From: Stutzerimonas kirkiae
GTDB taxonomy: Bacteria; Pseudomonadota; Gammaproteobacteria; Pseudomonadales; Pseudomonadaceae
NCBI RefSeq assembly: GCF_004327335.1
Contig: NZ_QJUO01000002.1
Location: forward strand, 186,001-250,000
DNA length: 64,000 nt
Reading direction: 5' to 3'
Under the pieces are notes generated by a model, which searched no databases, had not been told where the DNA came from, and saw only the letters and a program-made list of their open reading frames with translations. The position numbers and the translations under genes were made by a program. Within the stretch, counting starts at the first letter, position 1. Each line of letters opens with the position of its first letter. This document shows, piece after piece, positions 10,519 to 22,487 of this stretch.

Positions 10519-11493
10519 TCAAGGGCAGTCCGGCAGCGCCTGGCACTGCCCCGCGGCAACTCCTTTCGGCGCCGGCAACGGCCAATCCAGACGCCGGTCG
10601 TCGGGAGCCAGCCTGCGCGAACAGGCCAGTGCCGCAGACGCCTCGACGGCACAGCCATTCTCGGCCAGTACATTGGACAGGTTGAACCACGCCGCCGCAA
10701 AACCGGCATCCAGCTGGATACTCTTGCGTAACGCCTGCTGCGCACCAGCCCCATCGCCTTCCTGGTAAAGGCTGTTGCCCAGCGCAAACCATGGCAAAGG
10801 GGAACTCCAGCGTTGCGCCGCACTTTCATAGGCCCTGCGCGCAGCCTGCCGCTGCCCCACCTGCTCGAGATCGCTGGCGGCCGCCATCCATGTAACCGGC
10901 TCGGCAGTGGCCGGCAACCGTTCCGGCTCCTGGGTCACCACGGCCCAGCGCCCGCCTTTGTGCCAACTGCGCAGAAACGAGCGGAAATCATCGACCAGCC
11001 GCTCGTTCGTCCCCGAGCGCAGGATGAGCTCCTGCCGCTCCAGGTCATAACCCACCACCACCGCGAAATGCCAGAGCGGCCAGTGCTCGAACGCCAGGTT
11101 CTGCAATACGAGCACCGGATTACCCGCGGCGACCTCCGCCAACAAACTCTCCAGCCGCGGCTTCAGTGGATAGACCAGCAGGCCATGCGCTCGGGCCGCC
11201 GCAACCATTTCCACCTGCAAGCTGCCCTTGCGCTCCGGTATATAGACACGTTCGACCAGCGCTTGCGGACTGGTATCGATGCCACGATGAGTCAGCACGG
11301 TAGCCAGCGCGGCAGGGCCACACTGGTATTCATCCTGAGCAAAGAAGGGTACCTCGACCAATTCGACCCGCCGGGGCAGGTCCGCATCCCCCGATAAGAC
11401 CAGCGGAGAACGCGCACAAGCCCCGAGCAGACCGCACAGTAACAGCAGGGAAAAAGTGCGGATCAACGATGGCGCATTCAACGATCGATGCAT
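10519..11493 (-). CDS. PA2778-family C39-like cysteine peptidase lipoprotein with TPRs, 324 aa
   Basis: Lipoprotein with signal sequence and lipobox LGAC (Cys26). The mature part carries a C39-like papain-fold peptidase: QCGPAALATVL with catalytic Cys58 and WHFAVVVGYD with His142. A C-terminal region (about 210-300) has TPR-like helices (WFALGNSLYQEGDGAGAQ, AAWFNLSNVLAENG). It is preceded immediately by the PA2779-family gene, whose stop codon abuts this start, so the two form an operon. The family is conserved in Pseudomonas; its substrate is unknown. Confidence 0.85.
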   Translation of the reverse strand: MHRSLNAPSLIRTFSLLLLCGLLGACARSPLVLSGDADLPRRVELVEVPFFAQDEYQCGPAALATVLTHRGIDTSPQALVERVYIPERKGSLQVEMVAAARAHGLLVYPLKPRLESLLAEVAAGNPVLVLQNLAFEHWPLWHFAVVVGYDLERQELILRSGTNERLVDDFRSFLRSWHKGGRWAVVTQEPERLPATAEPVTWMAAASDLEQVGQRQAARRAYESAAQRWSSPLPWFALGNSLYQEGDGAGAQQALRKSIQLDAGFAAAWFNLSNVLAENGCAVEASAALACSRRLAPDDRRLDWPLPAPKGVAAGQCQALPDCP

Positions 11494-11895
11494 TTATCGA
11501 TTAATGCATTTGACGAAGTTGAAGATATTGGTGGCGCACAGCAGGTCCGTAATGATGAAGATCACCAGGAACAGCACGATCACGCCCACAACGCCAGCAC
11601 CGGCCGGCGCCTGTTCGAGCTGCTGGTTGAACTGTGCCAGTTCGGCCGGAGTCAGGCTATTGATACGCTTCTCCACCTGCTGCCGATCCACGCCCATGGA
11701 CGCCAGCTTCTGCTTGACCTCTTCATCGTCCAGCATACCGAGCAACTGCTGCTGATCGATACGCTGCTGCTGTTCGGCGACGACCTCGGGCGTCCCGATC
11801 ATGGCAGCCTGGGCAAGCGGTATCTGGGCGACCAGCATGAAATGCAACGCGGCCACGACCGCGGCAATACGCTTCATCAAAATGGACTTGAACAT
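11494..11895 (-). CDS. PA2779-family membrane protein, 133 aa
   Basis: Small exported or membrane protein. The N terminus MKRIAAVVAALHFMLVAQ is a signal-like helix, the middle is glutamine- and acid-rich (QQQRIDQQQLLGMLDDEE) and the C terminus has a membrane helix VVGVIVLFLVIFIITDLL followed by a short tail ending FNFVKCINR. The start at 11895 has a GGAG-type site 7-8 bp upstream. Its stop codon directly precedes the start of the C39-like lipoprotein. This fits the PA2779 family, always paired with that peptidase; whether it is the peptidase's substrate is speculation. Confidence 0.8.
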   Translation of the reverse strand: MFKSILMKRIAAVVAALHFMLVAQIPLAQAAMIGTPEVVAEQQQRIDQQQLLGMLDDEEVKQKLASMGVDRQQVEKRINSLTPAELAQFNQQLEQAPAGAGVVGVIVLFLVIFIITDLLCATNIFNFVKCINR

Positions 11896-12176
11896 GACGG
11901 GAATCTCCTTCTTGTCTGATTGCCGGCCGCCGCCACAGGCAGCAACCACCGAACACTAAGACGCCCAGTTGGGCGGTACAGTTCCACCGGCACGGATACC
12001 GACCGTCCGCATCATGCGCCCCACGGCAAACGCGAGCACCACCGGCCACTCGGGGAGCATCTTTCACAGCAACGCGATGCGCGACGAAACGGAAACAGGC
12101 CCTACGGCAACATTGGGAACTTAACGCGAAAAACTTCCGTCACACACGACACCTCTCATGGAAAAGGAAATGCACC

Positions 12177-12401
12177 ATGCGCCTCCTCCTGAAACTACCG
12201 GCACTCTTGCTCATCATGGGTAGCCTGGCCCTGGCCGGCTGCTCCACACCCAGCGTCATCACCCTGGATGATGGCCGGGAAATCCAGACATTGGACCGCC
12301 CCGACTACGATGAGGATTCCGGCTTCTATGAATACCAGTTGATCGATGGCAGCTCGGGCAAGGTCAACAAGGACCGGGTTCGAACCGTGCGCGACCTTTG
12401 A
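12177..12401 (+). CDS. YgdI/YgdR-family small lipoprotein, 74 aa
   Basis: Lipoprotein with a signal sequence ending in lipobox LAGC (Cys22). The mature part has the DUF903 fold pattern: VITLDDGREIQTLDRPDYDEDSG, then FYEYQLIDGSSGKVNKDRV, a small SH3-like beta barrel. The length of 74 aa is typical. Function of the family is not known. It stands alone, upstream of two tRNA genes on the same strand. Confidence 0.88.
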   Translation: MRLLLKLPALLLIMGSLALAGCSTPSVITLDDGREIQTLDRPDYDEDSGFYEYQLIDGSSGKVNKDRVRTVRDL

Positions 12402-12468
12402 GCCGCCGGATAAACATCGATGAAGGTCTTGCCCTGCGAGAAAAAATATGTAGAATGCGCGCCAACTT

Positions 12469-12545
12469 CGGAGTGTAGCGCAGCTTGGTAGCGCGTCTCG
12501 TTCGGGACGAGAAGGTCGCAGGTTCGAATCCTGTCTCTCCGACCA
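12469..12545 (+). tRNA. tRNA-Pro, anticodon CGG
   Basis: A 77-nt cloverleaf with anticodon stem TCTCG/CGAGA and loop TTCGGGA (CGG), GGTTCGAATCC T arm and an encoded CCA. The acceptor stem has one T-T mismatch at the sixth pair, as in other Pseudomonas copies as I remember them. Confidence 0.96.
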
Positions 12546-12552
12546 AATCCTG

Positions 12553-12578
12553 AAACCGGCCTTACGGCCGGTTTTTTT
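12553..12578 (+). terminator. terminator after tRNA-Pro(CGG)
   Basis: AAACCGGC pairs with GCCGGTTT around a short loop, followed by T-rich sequence (GGTTTTTTTAT). Lies 8 bp after the tRNA. Confidence 0.85.
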
Positions 12579-12660
12579 ATGGCTGAATGAAACACTTGCA
12601 AGAACCATGCAGGTTTTCATTGACAGCTTGCGAACAGCCTGTAGAATGCCGGCCCACAGA

Positions 12661-12737
<77 letters not shown>

Positions 12738-12745
12738 AACCTTGG

Positions 12746-12778
12746 ACCCCGCTGGCATCGCCAGCGGGGTCTTTCTTT
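12746..12778 (+). terminator. terminator after tRNA-fMet
   Basis: Perfect stem ACCCCGCTGG with CCAGCGGGGT, loop CATCG, followed by CTTTCTTT. Confidence 0.88.
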
Positions 12779-12830
12779 ATGCGCTCCGCGCGACCACCCC
12801 GCCTTGGCTCAAGCGAATGAACGAGCAGCA

Positions 12831-13237
12831 GGCACGCGGCCAAAGCCCGGTCGAATGCTTACGCGCCTGGAGCAACCAGCCTCCCGCCGACCCTGGGCGA
12901 GAACTTCGGCGGCCAGCAGCGCCTCATCCAGGCTGTCACTGACCATCGCCAGCAGTTACGCCCCCAGGGGAAGCAGCAGAGACACTCCATAGACGACGGT
13001 CAGAATGCTGCCCATCAGGGTGACGCCGCTCGCCCCGCCCAACTCATAGGCAACTTCCACGAGCGAGACCGCCATGCCCACTCGCGATACCGGCGCCACC
13101 CGCATGATGGTGCTGGATGCCGCCGTCATCATTGCGCCGAGCCCTACGCCCGGCATGACCAGATAGGGGATCCGTAGCGAGCGGGCGGTACCGTAGCCGA
13201 ACGGATAAGCCAGCATAGCCGCCCCGACACCAGCCAC
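12831..13237 (-). pseudogene. relic of an MFS drug-efflux transporter (QacA/SmvA-like), C-terminal part
   Basis: The minus strand encodes 93 residues resembling the last transmembrane segments of DHA2-type efflux pumps (AMMTAASSTIMRVAP, then MAVSLVEVAYELGGASGVTLMGS, read in parts). An in-frame TAA at 12956-12958 interrupts it, yet the same frame continues as MVSDSLDEALLAAEVLAQ, a sequence that resembles the normal C terminus of such pumps. No start region or N-terminal two thirds is present, so this is a remnant. No ribosome-binding site was seen. Confidence 0.65.
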
Positions 13238-13386
13238 CGCCCGGTGCCAACTCGCGGCAACGGAGCCTGGCGAGATCAGCTGTTCTCAGGAGCGTATCGG
13301 GCGTGATGCGACACCAGCAAACTTGACCCCCGCCAAGGGCATTTTTAAACTCCGATGAATTTTGCCCCAGGGATTTTATCCAGCCA

Positions 13387-14934
13387 ATGCTTCCAAATGC
13401 CCTCAAAAGCTCGATTCCAGGCGCCTTGGCAGCCTCTGGCAGAGCGCTCGCCCTCCTGCTGGCCGCAGCCCTGGCCGGTTGCCAGAGCCAGACCAGCACG
13501 CCACCGGAGCCTACTCAGCCAGTGCGCGAAAGCGCGAACCTGATGCAGATGCTGCCACAGGAAGATGTCTGGCTGATGGAAGCAGCCGAAACACCGGCAC
13601 CGCAGGACATATGGATACGAGTACGCGAGGGCTTCCGGTTCCAGGAACATCTCGACAACAACCCGCGCGTCGAGCAACAGCGCCTGTTCTTCGCCGGGAG
13701 GGCCAAGAGCATCGAGGCGGCAAGCGTGCGTGGTGCGCCTTATATCCACTACATCGTCGAGAGCCTGGAAGAACAGGGCATGCCGTTGGAGCTGGCGCTG
13801 CTGCCGATCATCGAAAGCGCCTATGACCCCTTCGCCTACTCGCCGTCACAGGCGGTCGGTCTCTGGCAGTTCATTCCCTCGACCGCGCGCAATTTCAACC
13901 TGCGTCAGACCAACTGGTACGATGGCCGTCGCGACATCACCGCCTCGACCCATGCCGCGCTGCGTTACCTGAACTACCTGCACGGCCTGTTCAATGGCGA
14001 CTGGCTGCTGGCCCTGGCCGCCTACAATGCCGGCGAAGGCACCATCAGCCGGGCCATCGAACGCAACCAGAAGCTGGGCCTGCCCACCGATTACTGGAAC
14101 CTTTCGCTGCCCCGGGAAACCCGCGACTATGTGCCGAAGCTGCTGGCACTATCACAGTTGGTGCTGTCGCCGCAGGCATATGGCATCAATCTGAACCCCA
14201 TCGCCGACGAGCCCTACTTCGAGGCGATCGCCCTGCAGCAGCAGGTGGAACTCGCGCAGATCGCGAAACTGGCCGATCTGGAGGAAGAAGAGCTCTATCA
14301 GTTGAACCCCGCCTTTACCCGCCGCATCACCCAGGATGGCCCGCAACAGTTGCTGGTGCCCTCGGAGAAGGCGGAAATGCTGATGGCCAACCTGGCATTG
14401 ATGAAACCGCAGGAGCCGGTGAAATGGCAGCAGTACAGGGTACGCGCCGGTGACACCCTGGGCTCCATCGCCAACAGCCACAGCGTCTCCGTCTCGGTCA
14501 TCCGCGATATCAATCGCCTGGCGGACGATCGCCTGCGCATCGGCCAGACCCTCAATATACCGGGCAGCGATGGCCAGGCCCTGCACATCGTCAGGCACGC
14601 CGAGCCCGTGCGCAGCTATCGGGTAAAGGCCGGTGATAATCTCTGGGATATCGCCAAGTCGCAGCGTGTATCGGTGCGCGACCTGCAGCGCTGGAACGGC
14701 CTTTCGGGCAGCAGCCTGCAAGTCGGCCAGACCCTGCATCTGCAGGACAGCGGCACGAGCGTCAGCGCCAGTGGCAAGCGCACGCCGACCTATTATCAGG
14801 TCAAGCCCGGCGACTCGCTGCATCGTATCGCCAAGCAATTCAATATCAGGATCAACCACCTGAAAAGCTGGAACCCCGGGGAAAGTGAAGCCCTCAAGCC
14901 CGGCCAGACACTGACCCTGTATCTCGCCAAGTGA
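13387..14934 (+). CDS. mltD: membrane-bound lytic murein transglycosylase D, 515 aa
   Basis: Lipoprotein (lipobox LAGC, Cys32) that cleaves peptidoglycan glycan strands in the periplasm. The SLT domain has LLPIIESAYDP with catalytic Glu143, then SQAVGLWQFIPSTAR and ALAAYNAGEG. Three C-terminal LysM modules follow, each beginning YRVRAGD, YRVKAGD or YQVKPGD (about residues 345, 408 and 470), for binding peptidoglycan. Full length for MltD. It heads a run of plus-strand genes with the yej oligopeptide transporter, which could link wall turnover with peptide uptake; that link is inference. Confidence 0.95.
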   Translation: MLPNALKSSIPGALAASGRALALLLAAALAGCQSQTSTPPEPTQPVRESANLMQMLPQEDVWLMEAAETPAPQDIWIRVREGFRFQEHLDNNPRVEQQRLFFAGRAKSIEAASVRGAPYIHYIVESLEEQGMPLELALLPIIESAYDPFAYSPSQAVGLWQFIPSTARNFNLRQTNWYDGRRDITASTHAALRYLNYLHGLFNGDWLLALAAYNAGEGTISRAIERNQKLGLPTDYWNLSLPRETRDYVPKLLALSQLVLSPQAYGINLNPIADEPYFEAIALQQQVELAQIAKLADLEEEELYQLNPAFTRRITQDGPQQLLVPSEKAEMLMANLALMKPQEPVKWQQYRVRAGDTLGSIANSHSVSVSVIRDINRLADDRLRIGQTLNIPGSDGQALHIVRHAEPVRSYRVKAGDNLWDIAKSQRVSVRDLQRWNGLSGSSLQVGQTLHLQDSGTSVSASGKRTPTYYQVKPGDSLHRIAKQFNIRINHLKSWNPGESEALKPGQTLTLYLAK

Positions 14935-15051
14935 GCGCTTGCCCGATGGCGTTGCCGCCGCTGGCGCGCAACGGCCTGTCGCGGCGAGCTTTTTCCCGGC
15001 AATACAAGCTGTTACTGTAATCGACCGTCAGACCAGAGCGCTCCACGGATC

Positions 15052-16881
15052 GTGCACCCAATTTTCCTTCTGCTGCTCTGCCTGAGCACCAGCCTTGCCG
15101 CCCTCGCAGCTCCCCATGAAAGCCATGGTTACGCTCAGTTCGGTACGCTCAAGTATCCGGCGGACTTCACCCATTTTTCCTGGGTCAATGCCCAGGCGCC
15201 CAAGGGCGGCACGCTGCGTCTGATGGCGGCTGGCACCTTCGACACACTCAACCCTTATACCTTCAAGGGCAGCAGCCCCAGCGCCGCGCCTGGCTTCACC
15301 CAGTACGGCATCAGTGAGTTCAACGAACCGCTGATGGCCGGCACCGGCGTCTATGACCCCTCGGGCGACGAGCCTTCCTCCAGCTACGGGCTGATCGCCC
15401 GCTCGATCGAGTACGCCGACAACCGTAGCTGGGTGGTATTCAACCTGCGCCGGGAAGCCCGCTTCCATGACGGCATACCGATCACCGCCTACGACGTGGC
15501 CTTTTCCTACCGCACCCTCATCCGCGACGGGCACCCGCAGTACCGCACCAACCTCAAGGGCGTCAAGCGCGTGGATATCCTTGGCCGCCATCGCATCCGC
15601 TTCGTCTTCGACCAGCCGGACAACGGCCTGCTGCTGATGCGCCTGGGCGAACTGCCGGTGCTGCCGCAGCACTATTGGAAAGACCGCGACTTCAAGGCCA
15701 CCACCTTCGAGGCCCCGCTGGGCAGCGGCCCCTATCGCATCACCCAGGTCCAGCCAGGCCGCCGCGTGATGTTCGAGCGAGTCAGGGACTGGTGGGGAGA
15801 AAAACTCTCGGTCAACCGCGGCAAATACAATTTCGACCGGGTCGAGGTCGAGTTCTACCGGGACAACACGGTCGCCTTCGAAGCCTTCAAGGTCGGCGCT
15901 TTCGATATCTTCCTGGAGAACCAGGCGAAGAACTGGGCCAGCGGTTACCAGTTCCCCGCCGTCCAGCGCGGCGATGTGATCCGCGCGGAAATCCCGCATC
16001 AGATACCCACACCGACCCAGACACTGTTCATGAATACGCGCCGCGCGGTATTCAACGATATCCGGGTACGCGAAGCCCTGGGCTTGATGTTCGATTTCCA
16101 GTGGACCAACCGTGCCCTGTTCTACGATGCCTATCGACGCAGCGAGAGCTACTACCCCAACAGCGACTTCGCCGCCACCGATACACCGCGTGGCGCAGAG
16201 TGGCTGCTGCTCTCACCTTATCGCCAGCAACTGCCCAAGGCGCTGTTCAGCCAAGCGTTCCGGCTGCCGGGTACCGAAGGGCGCGGTATCCCCCGGGAGA
16301 ATATGCGCCGCGCCCTGCAACTCCTGGGCAAGGCCGGCTTCAGGCCTACCGGCGAACGCCTGGAAAACGCCCAGGGGCAACCGCTGCGCTTCGAGATACT
16401 GCTGGTCAACCCGCGCCTGGAGCGGATTCTCCAGCCCTATGTGGAAAACCTCTCGCGTATCGGCATCCAGGCCAGGATACGCAGCGTGGACAGCGCCCAG
16501 TACAAACAGCGGCTGGACCAATACGACTTCGACATGATCCTGATGACGCTGCCGCAGAGCCTGAGCCCGGGCATGGAACAGTGGCTGTACTTCCATTCCA
16601 GCCAGGCGGACGTGAAAGGCGGTCGCAACTACGCCGGGATCCGCAATCCGGTCATCGACGAGTTGCTGCAGAAACTTCTGGCCGCCCGCAGCCGCGAGGA
16701 ACAGATCGCCGCGGCACGCGCCATCGACCGCGTCCTGCTATGGAACCACTACAGCATCCCCAACTGGTTCATCGACCACCATCGCCTGGCCTATCGAAAC
16801 CGTTTCGCCCATGTCACCACCCCGCCCTATACACTCGGACTACGCGCCTGGTGGCTGAAAGACCTGGAGAAGGCACAATGA
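15052..16881 (+). CDS. ABC transporter extracellular solute-binding protein, YejA-like copy 1, 609 aa
   Basis: Family 5 (SBP_bac_5) oligopeptide-binding protein with an N-terminal signal peptide ending near LAALAAPHE (residue 20). The mature start HGYAQFGTLKYPADFTHF and the block NAQAPKGGTLRL are characteristic of YejA-type proteins, whose substrates include microcin C and murein-derived peptides. The start is a GTG at 15052, since no ATG precedes the signal peptide. Its last bases overlap the start of the next, paralogous gene (ATGA), so both are made from one message. Confidence 0.88.
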   Translation: MHPIFLLLLCLSTSLAALAAPHESHGYAQFGTLKYPADFTHFSWVNAQAPKGGTLRLMAAGTFDTLNPYTFKGSSPSAAPGFTQYGISEFNEPLMAGTGVYDPSGDEPSSSYGLIARSIEYADNRSWVVFNLRREARFHDGIPITAYDVAFSYRTLIRDGHPQYRTNLKGVKRVDILGRHRIRFVFDQPDNGLLLMRLGELPVLPQHYWKDRDFKATTFEAPLGSGPYRITQVQPGRRVMFERVRDWWGEKLSVNRGKYNFDRVEVEFYRDNTVAFEAFKVGAFDIFLENQAKNWASGYQFPAVQRGDVIRAEIPHQIPTPTQTLFMNTRRAVFNDIRVREALGLMFDFQWTNRALFYDAYRRSESYYPNSDFAATDTPRGAEWLLLSPYRQQLPKALFSQAFRLPGTEGRGIPRENMRRALQLLGKAGFRPTGERLENAQGQPLRFEILLVNPRLERILQPYVENLSRIGIQARIRSVDSAQYKQRLDQYDFDMILMTLPQSLSPGMEQWLYFHSSQADVKGGRNYAGIRNPVIDELLQKLLAARSREEQIAAARAIDRVLLWNHYSIPNWFIDHHRLAYRNRFAHVTTPPYTLGLRAWWLKDLEKAQ

Positions 16882-18758
16882 CCCAACGTATTCGGCATGG
16901 ATTTCTGGCAGGCCTCGGCCTGGCCACGCTCGTCTGCCTGGGCGGCCCGCTGCAAGCCGGCCCCCGCCACGCACTGACGCTCTACGACGAGCCGCCCAAG
17001 TACCCGGCGAACTTCCAGCACTTCGACTACGCCAATCCCGACGCGCCCAAGGGCGGCATCCTGCGCCAGGCCGGATTCGGCAGTTTCGATTCGCTCAATC
17101 TCTTCATCAACAAGGGCGTCCCGGCGGACAACATCGGCCTGATCTACGACACACTCACCACCAACAGCCTGGACGAGCCCTTCAGCGTTTACGGCCTGCT
17201 GGCGCAGAAGATCGAGAAAGCCCCGAACAACACCTGGGTGCGCTTCCATATCAACCCCAAGGCACGCTTCCACGATGGCCAGCCGGTCACCGCCGAAGAC
17301 GTGATCTTCACCTTCGAGACCCTGACCACCCAGGGCCAGCCGTTCTACCGCGCCTATTACGCGGATGTCGACAAGGTCCGTGCCGAAGGCCGGCTGCTGG
17401 TGCGCTTCGACTTCAAGCGCAGCAATCGCGAGCTGCCGATGATCCTCGGCCAGATGCCGGTTCTGCCCAAGCACTGGTGGAGCGAGCGCGACTTCAACAG
17501 CGGCAACCTCGAAGCGCCACTCGGCAGCGGCCCCTACCGGGTCGGCAGGGTGCGCGCCGGCCGCTCCATCAGCTACGAACGGGTCGAGGACTACTGGGGC
17601 AAGGACCTGCCGGTCAACCGTGGCTTCTACAATTTCGACCGTGTCGACATCGACTACTACCGGGACAACTCGGTGGCCCTGCAGGCCTTCAAGGCCGGGC
17701 AGTTCGACTACTGGCTGGAGATCAGCGCGAAGAACTGGGCGACCGCCTACAAGATCCCGGCGGTGGCCGATGGCCGCATCGTTCGCGAGGAGATCGACAA
17801 CCACAATCCGACCGGCATGCAGGGTTTCATCTTCAATACCCGCAGGCCGCTACTGCAGGATCGCCGGGTGCGCAAGGCGCTGTCGCTGCTGTTCGACTTC
17901 GAGTGGGCCAACCGCAACCTGTTCAATGGCTCCTATGCCCGCACCCTGAGCTACTTCGACAACTCCGAACTGGCCTCCAGCGGCCTGCCCGGCAAGGACG
18001 AACTGAAGATACTGGAGCCGCTGCGCGGGCAGATCCCCGACGAGGTCTTCGAACAGCCCTTCAGCCTGCCGCAGACCCAGGCCAACGGCATCATCCGCGA
18101 GCAGCAGCGCGAAGCCTACCAATTGCTCACCGAGGCCGGCTGGAAGATCGAAAACGACCGCATGCTCGACGCCCAGGGCAAGCCGGTGAAGCTGGAGTTC
18201 CTGCTGGCACAGACCGAGTTCGAACGCATCCTGCTGCCTTACAAGCGCAACCTGGCGGACCTCGGCATCGAACTGGAAATCCGCCGCGTCGATGTCTCCC
18301 AGTACATCAACCGCCTGCGCTCGCGCGACTTCGACCTGATCGTCAGCGGCTTCGGGCAATCCAGTTCGCCCGGCAACGAGCAGCGCGAATTCTGGCACTC
18401 GGCCAGCGCCGACAATCCCGGCAGCCGCAACTTCATCGGCCTGCGCGACCCGGCCATCGACAGCCTGGTCGACCAGTTGATCGCCGCCGACTCGCGCCAG
18501 GAGCTGGTAGCCCATACCCGCGCCCTCGACCGGGTGCTGCTGTGGGGCTACTACGTGGTACCCAACTGGCATATCAAGACCTGGCGCGTCGCCTACTGGA
18601 ACCACCTGCAACACCCGGACATTTCCCCCGACCACGATGTCGGGCTGATGACCTGGTGGAGCAAGCCCGATGCCCGCAAGGCCCAGGCCGATACCGACGA
18701 ACAGGCCAAGGCGGACAAGCTTGTGGAATCCGAGCCCGACAGCGCGGCGGAGCGATAA
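16878..18758 (+). CDS. yejA: ABC transporter extracellular solute-binding protein, YejA-like copy 2, 626 aa
   Basis: Second SBP_bac_5 protein with a signal peptide ([20 protein letters not shown]). It is collinear with the upstream copy: [47 protein letters not shown] and [14 protein letters not shown] all have counterparts there. The C-terminal tail after residue 605 is charged and low in complexity. The start at 16878 overlaps the previous stop by four bases. The frame is open for 1.2 kb further upstream, but that is a shadow of the first gene. Confidence 0.9.
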   Translation: MTQRIRHGFLAGLGLATLVCLGGPLQAGPRHALTLYDEPPKYPANFQHFDYANPDAPKGGILRQAGFGSFDSLNLFINKGVPADNIGLIYDTLTTNSLDEPFSVYGLLAQKIEKAPNNTWVRFHINPKARFHDGQPVTAEDVIFTFETLTTQGQPFYRAYYADVDKVRAEGRLLVRFDFKRSNRELPMILGQMPVLPKHWWSERDFNSGNLEAPLGSGPYRVGRVRAGRSISYERVEDYWGKDLPVNRGFYNFDRVDIDYYRDNSVALQAFKAGQFDYWLEISAKNWATAYKIPAVADGRIVREEIDNHNPTGMQGFIFNTRRPLLQDRRVRKALSLLFDFEWANRNLFNGSYARTLSYFDNSELASSGLPGKDELKILEPLRGQIPDEVFEQPFSLPQTQANGIIREQQREAYQLLTEAGWKIENDRMLDAQGKPVKLEFLLAQTEFERILLPYKRNLADLGIELEIRRVDVSQYINRLRSRDFDLIVSGFGQSSSPGNEQREFWHSASADNPGSRNFIGLRDPAIDSLVDQLIAADSRQELVAHTRALDRVLLWGYYVVPNWHIKTWRVAYWNHLQHPDISPDHDVGLMTWWSKPDARKAQADTDEQAKADKLVESEPDSAAER

Positions 18759-18759
18759 T

Positions 18760-19833
18760 ATGCTGGCCTACATCTTCCGTCGGCTGCTGTTGATCATCCC
18801 CACCCTGCTCGGCATCCTGCTGATCAATTTCCTTATCATCCAGGCCGCCCCCGGCGGCCCGGTGGAACAGGCCATCGCCAAGCTGGAAGGTTTCGACGGT
18901 GCCACCAGCCGTATCGCCGGCGGCGGTTCCGAAGTCGCCGTGGGCGGCGCCAGCTACCGTGGCGCCCAGGGCCTGGACCCGGAGCTGATCGCCGAGATCG
19001 AACGCCTCTACGGTTTCGACAAGCCAGCCCACGAGCGCTTCTGGATCATGCTCACCAACTACCTGCGGCTGGATTTCGGCGAGAGTTTCTTCCGCGATGC
19101 CAAGGTCATCGACCTGATCATCGAGAAAATGCCGGTATCCATCTCCCTCGGCCTGTGGAGCACGCTGATCATGTACCTGGTGTCGATCCCGCTGGGCATC
19201 GCCAAGGCCACCCGCCACGGCAGCCCGTTCGATGTCTGGACCAGCTCGGCGATCATCGTCGGCTACGCGATCCCGGCGTTCCTGTTCGCCATCCTGCTGA
19301 TCGTGCTGTTCGCCGGCGGCAGCTACTGGAACTGGTTCCCGCTGCGCGGACTGACCTCGAACAACTTCGAGGACCTCAGCACCGCCGGCAAGATCCTCGA
19401 CTACTTCTGGCACCTGGCCCTGCCGGTGACCGCGCTGGTGATCGGCAACTTCGCCACCCTTACCCTGCTGACCAAGAACAGCTTCCTCGACGAGATCAAC
19501 AAGCAGTATGTGACCACCGCCCGCGCCAAGGGCCTGAGCCGCACCCGCGTGCTCTACGGCCATGTGTTCCGCAATGCCATGCTGATCATCATCGCCGGCT
19601 TCCCGGCAGCCTTCATCGGCATGTTCTTCACCGGCTCCTTGCTGATCGAGGTGATCTTCTCCCTCGACGGCCTGGGCCTGATGAGCTTCGAGGCGGCGAT
19701 CAACCGCGATTACCCGGTGGTGTTCGGTACGCTGTTCCTGTTCACCCTGCTCGGCCTGCTGGTCAAGCTGGTCGGCGACCTGGCCTACACCCTGGTCGAT
19801 CCACGCATCGACTTCGAAAGCCGGGAGGGTTGA
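18760..19833 (+). CDS. yejB: peptide ABC transporter permease YejB, 357 aa
   Basis: Inner-membrane permease. The start [19 protein letters not shown] and the first long periplasmic loop (about residues 40-110) are typical of DppB/OppB-class permeases. The EAA loop lies near [18 protein letters not shown]. About six membrane helices. The start is 1 bp after the stop of the binding-protein gene. It pairs with YejE and the ATPase YejF. Confidence 0.93.
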   Translation: MLAYIFRRLLLIIPTLLGILLINFLIIQAAPGGPVEQAIAKLEGFDGATSRIAGGGSEVAVGGASYRGAQGLDPELIAEIERLYGFDKPAHERFWIMLTNYLRLDFGESFFRDAKVIDLIIEKMPVSISLGLWSTLIMYLVSIPLGIAKATRHGSPFDVWTSSAIIVGYAIPAFLFAILLIVLFAGGSYWNWFPLRGLTSNNFEDLSTAGKILDYFWHLALPVTALVIGNFATLTLLTKNSFLDEINKQYVTTARAKGLSRTRVLYGHVFRNAMLIIIAGFPAAFIGMFFTGSLLIEVIFSLDGLGLMSFEAAINRDYPVVFGTLFLFTLLGLLVKLVGDLAYTLVDPRIDFESREG

Positions 19834-19839
19834 GCCGAG

Positions 19840-20859
19840 ATGAAACTGTCCCCCATCAACCAGCGCCGCTTCGCCCTGTTCCGCGCCCACAAGCGTGGCT
19901 GGTGGTCGCTGTGGTTGTTCCTCGCGCTGTTCGGCCTGAGCCTGGGTGCGGAACTGATCGCCAACGACAAGCCGATCGTGGTGCGTTACGACGGCGAGTG
20001 GTACTTCCCGGTGTTCAAGCGTTACCCGGAAACCACCTTCGGCGGCGAGTTCCCGCTGCAGGCCAACTACAAGAGCCCCTATATCCAGGAGCTGATCGAG
20101 GAAAAAGACGGCTGGATGATCTGGCCGCCGATCCCTTTCGACTACACCAGCATCAACTATGACCTGCAGGTACCGGCCCCGGCGCCGCCCTCGGGCGAAA
20201 ACTGGCTGGGCACCGACGACCAGGGCCGCGACGTGCTGGCGCGGGTGATCTACGGCTTCCGCATCTCGGTACTGTTCGCCCTGACCCTGACGCTCATCAG
20301 CTCGGTGGTCGGCGTGGTCGCCGGCGCCCTGCAGGGCTTCTACGGCGGCTGGGTCGACCTGCTCGGGCAGCGCCTGCTGGAAATCTGGTCGGCGCTGCCG
20401 GTGCTCTACCTGCTGATCATCCTCGCCAGCTTCGTGCAGCCGAACTTCTGGTGGCTGCTGGGCATCATGCTGCTGTTCTCCTGGATGAGCCTGGTGGACG
20501 TGGTGCGCGCCGAGTTCCTGCGCGGGCGCAACCTGGAGTACGTGCGCGCGGCGCGGGCGCTGGGCATGGGCAACGGCGCCATCATGTTCCGGCATATCCT
20601 GCCCAATGCGATGGTCTCCACCATGACCTTCATGCCGTTCATCCTCACCGGCGCCATCGGCACCCTGACCGCACTGGACTTCCTCGGCTTCGGCCTGCCG
20701 GCCGGCTCGCCGTCGCTGGGCGAACTGGTCGCCCAGGGCAAGGCCAACCTGCAGGCGCCCTGGCTGGGCATCAGCGCATTCATGGTGCTGGCGATCATGC
20801 TGACGCTGCTGGTATTCATCGGCGAGGCCGCCCGTGATGCCTTCGACCCGAGGAAATGA
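19840..20859 (+). CDS. yejE: peptide ABC transporter permease YejE, 339 aa
   Basis: Second permease of the Yej transporter. The N terminus RRFALFRAHKRGWWSLWLF is followed by a YejE-specific periplasmic region (residues about 40-115) with the landmark NWLGTDDQGRDVLARVIYG. The DppC-type EAA loop EYVRAARALGMGNGAIMFRH is near residue 230. It starts 6 bp after yejB and ends 1 bp before the ATPase start. Confidence 0.94.
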   Translation: MKLSPINQRRFALFRAHKRGWWSLWLFLALFGLSLGAELIANDKPIVVRYDGEWYFPVFKRYPETTFGGEFPLQANYKSPYIQELIEEKDGWMIWPPIPFDYTSINYDLQVPAPAPPSGENWLGTDDQGRDVLARVIYGFRISVLFALTLTLISSVVGVVAGALQGFYGGWVDLLGQRLLEIWSALPVLYLLIILASFVQPNFWWLLGIMLLFSWMSLVDVVRAEFLRGRNLEYVRAARALGMGNGAIMFRHILPNAMVSTMTFMPFILTGAIGTLTALDFLGFGLPAGSPSLGELVAQGKANLQAPWLGISAFMVLAIMLTLLVFIGEAARDAFDPRK

Positions 20860-20860
20860 C

Positions 20861-22483
<1,623 letters not shown>

Positions 22484-22487
22484 AGAC

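Noticed and set aside
15675..18758. Open frame of 1027 codons running across both yejA-like genes
   Set aside because: Its first 1.2 kb is an off-frame reading of the first binding protein; the real second gene begins at 16878 with a signal peptide.
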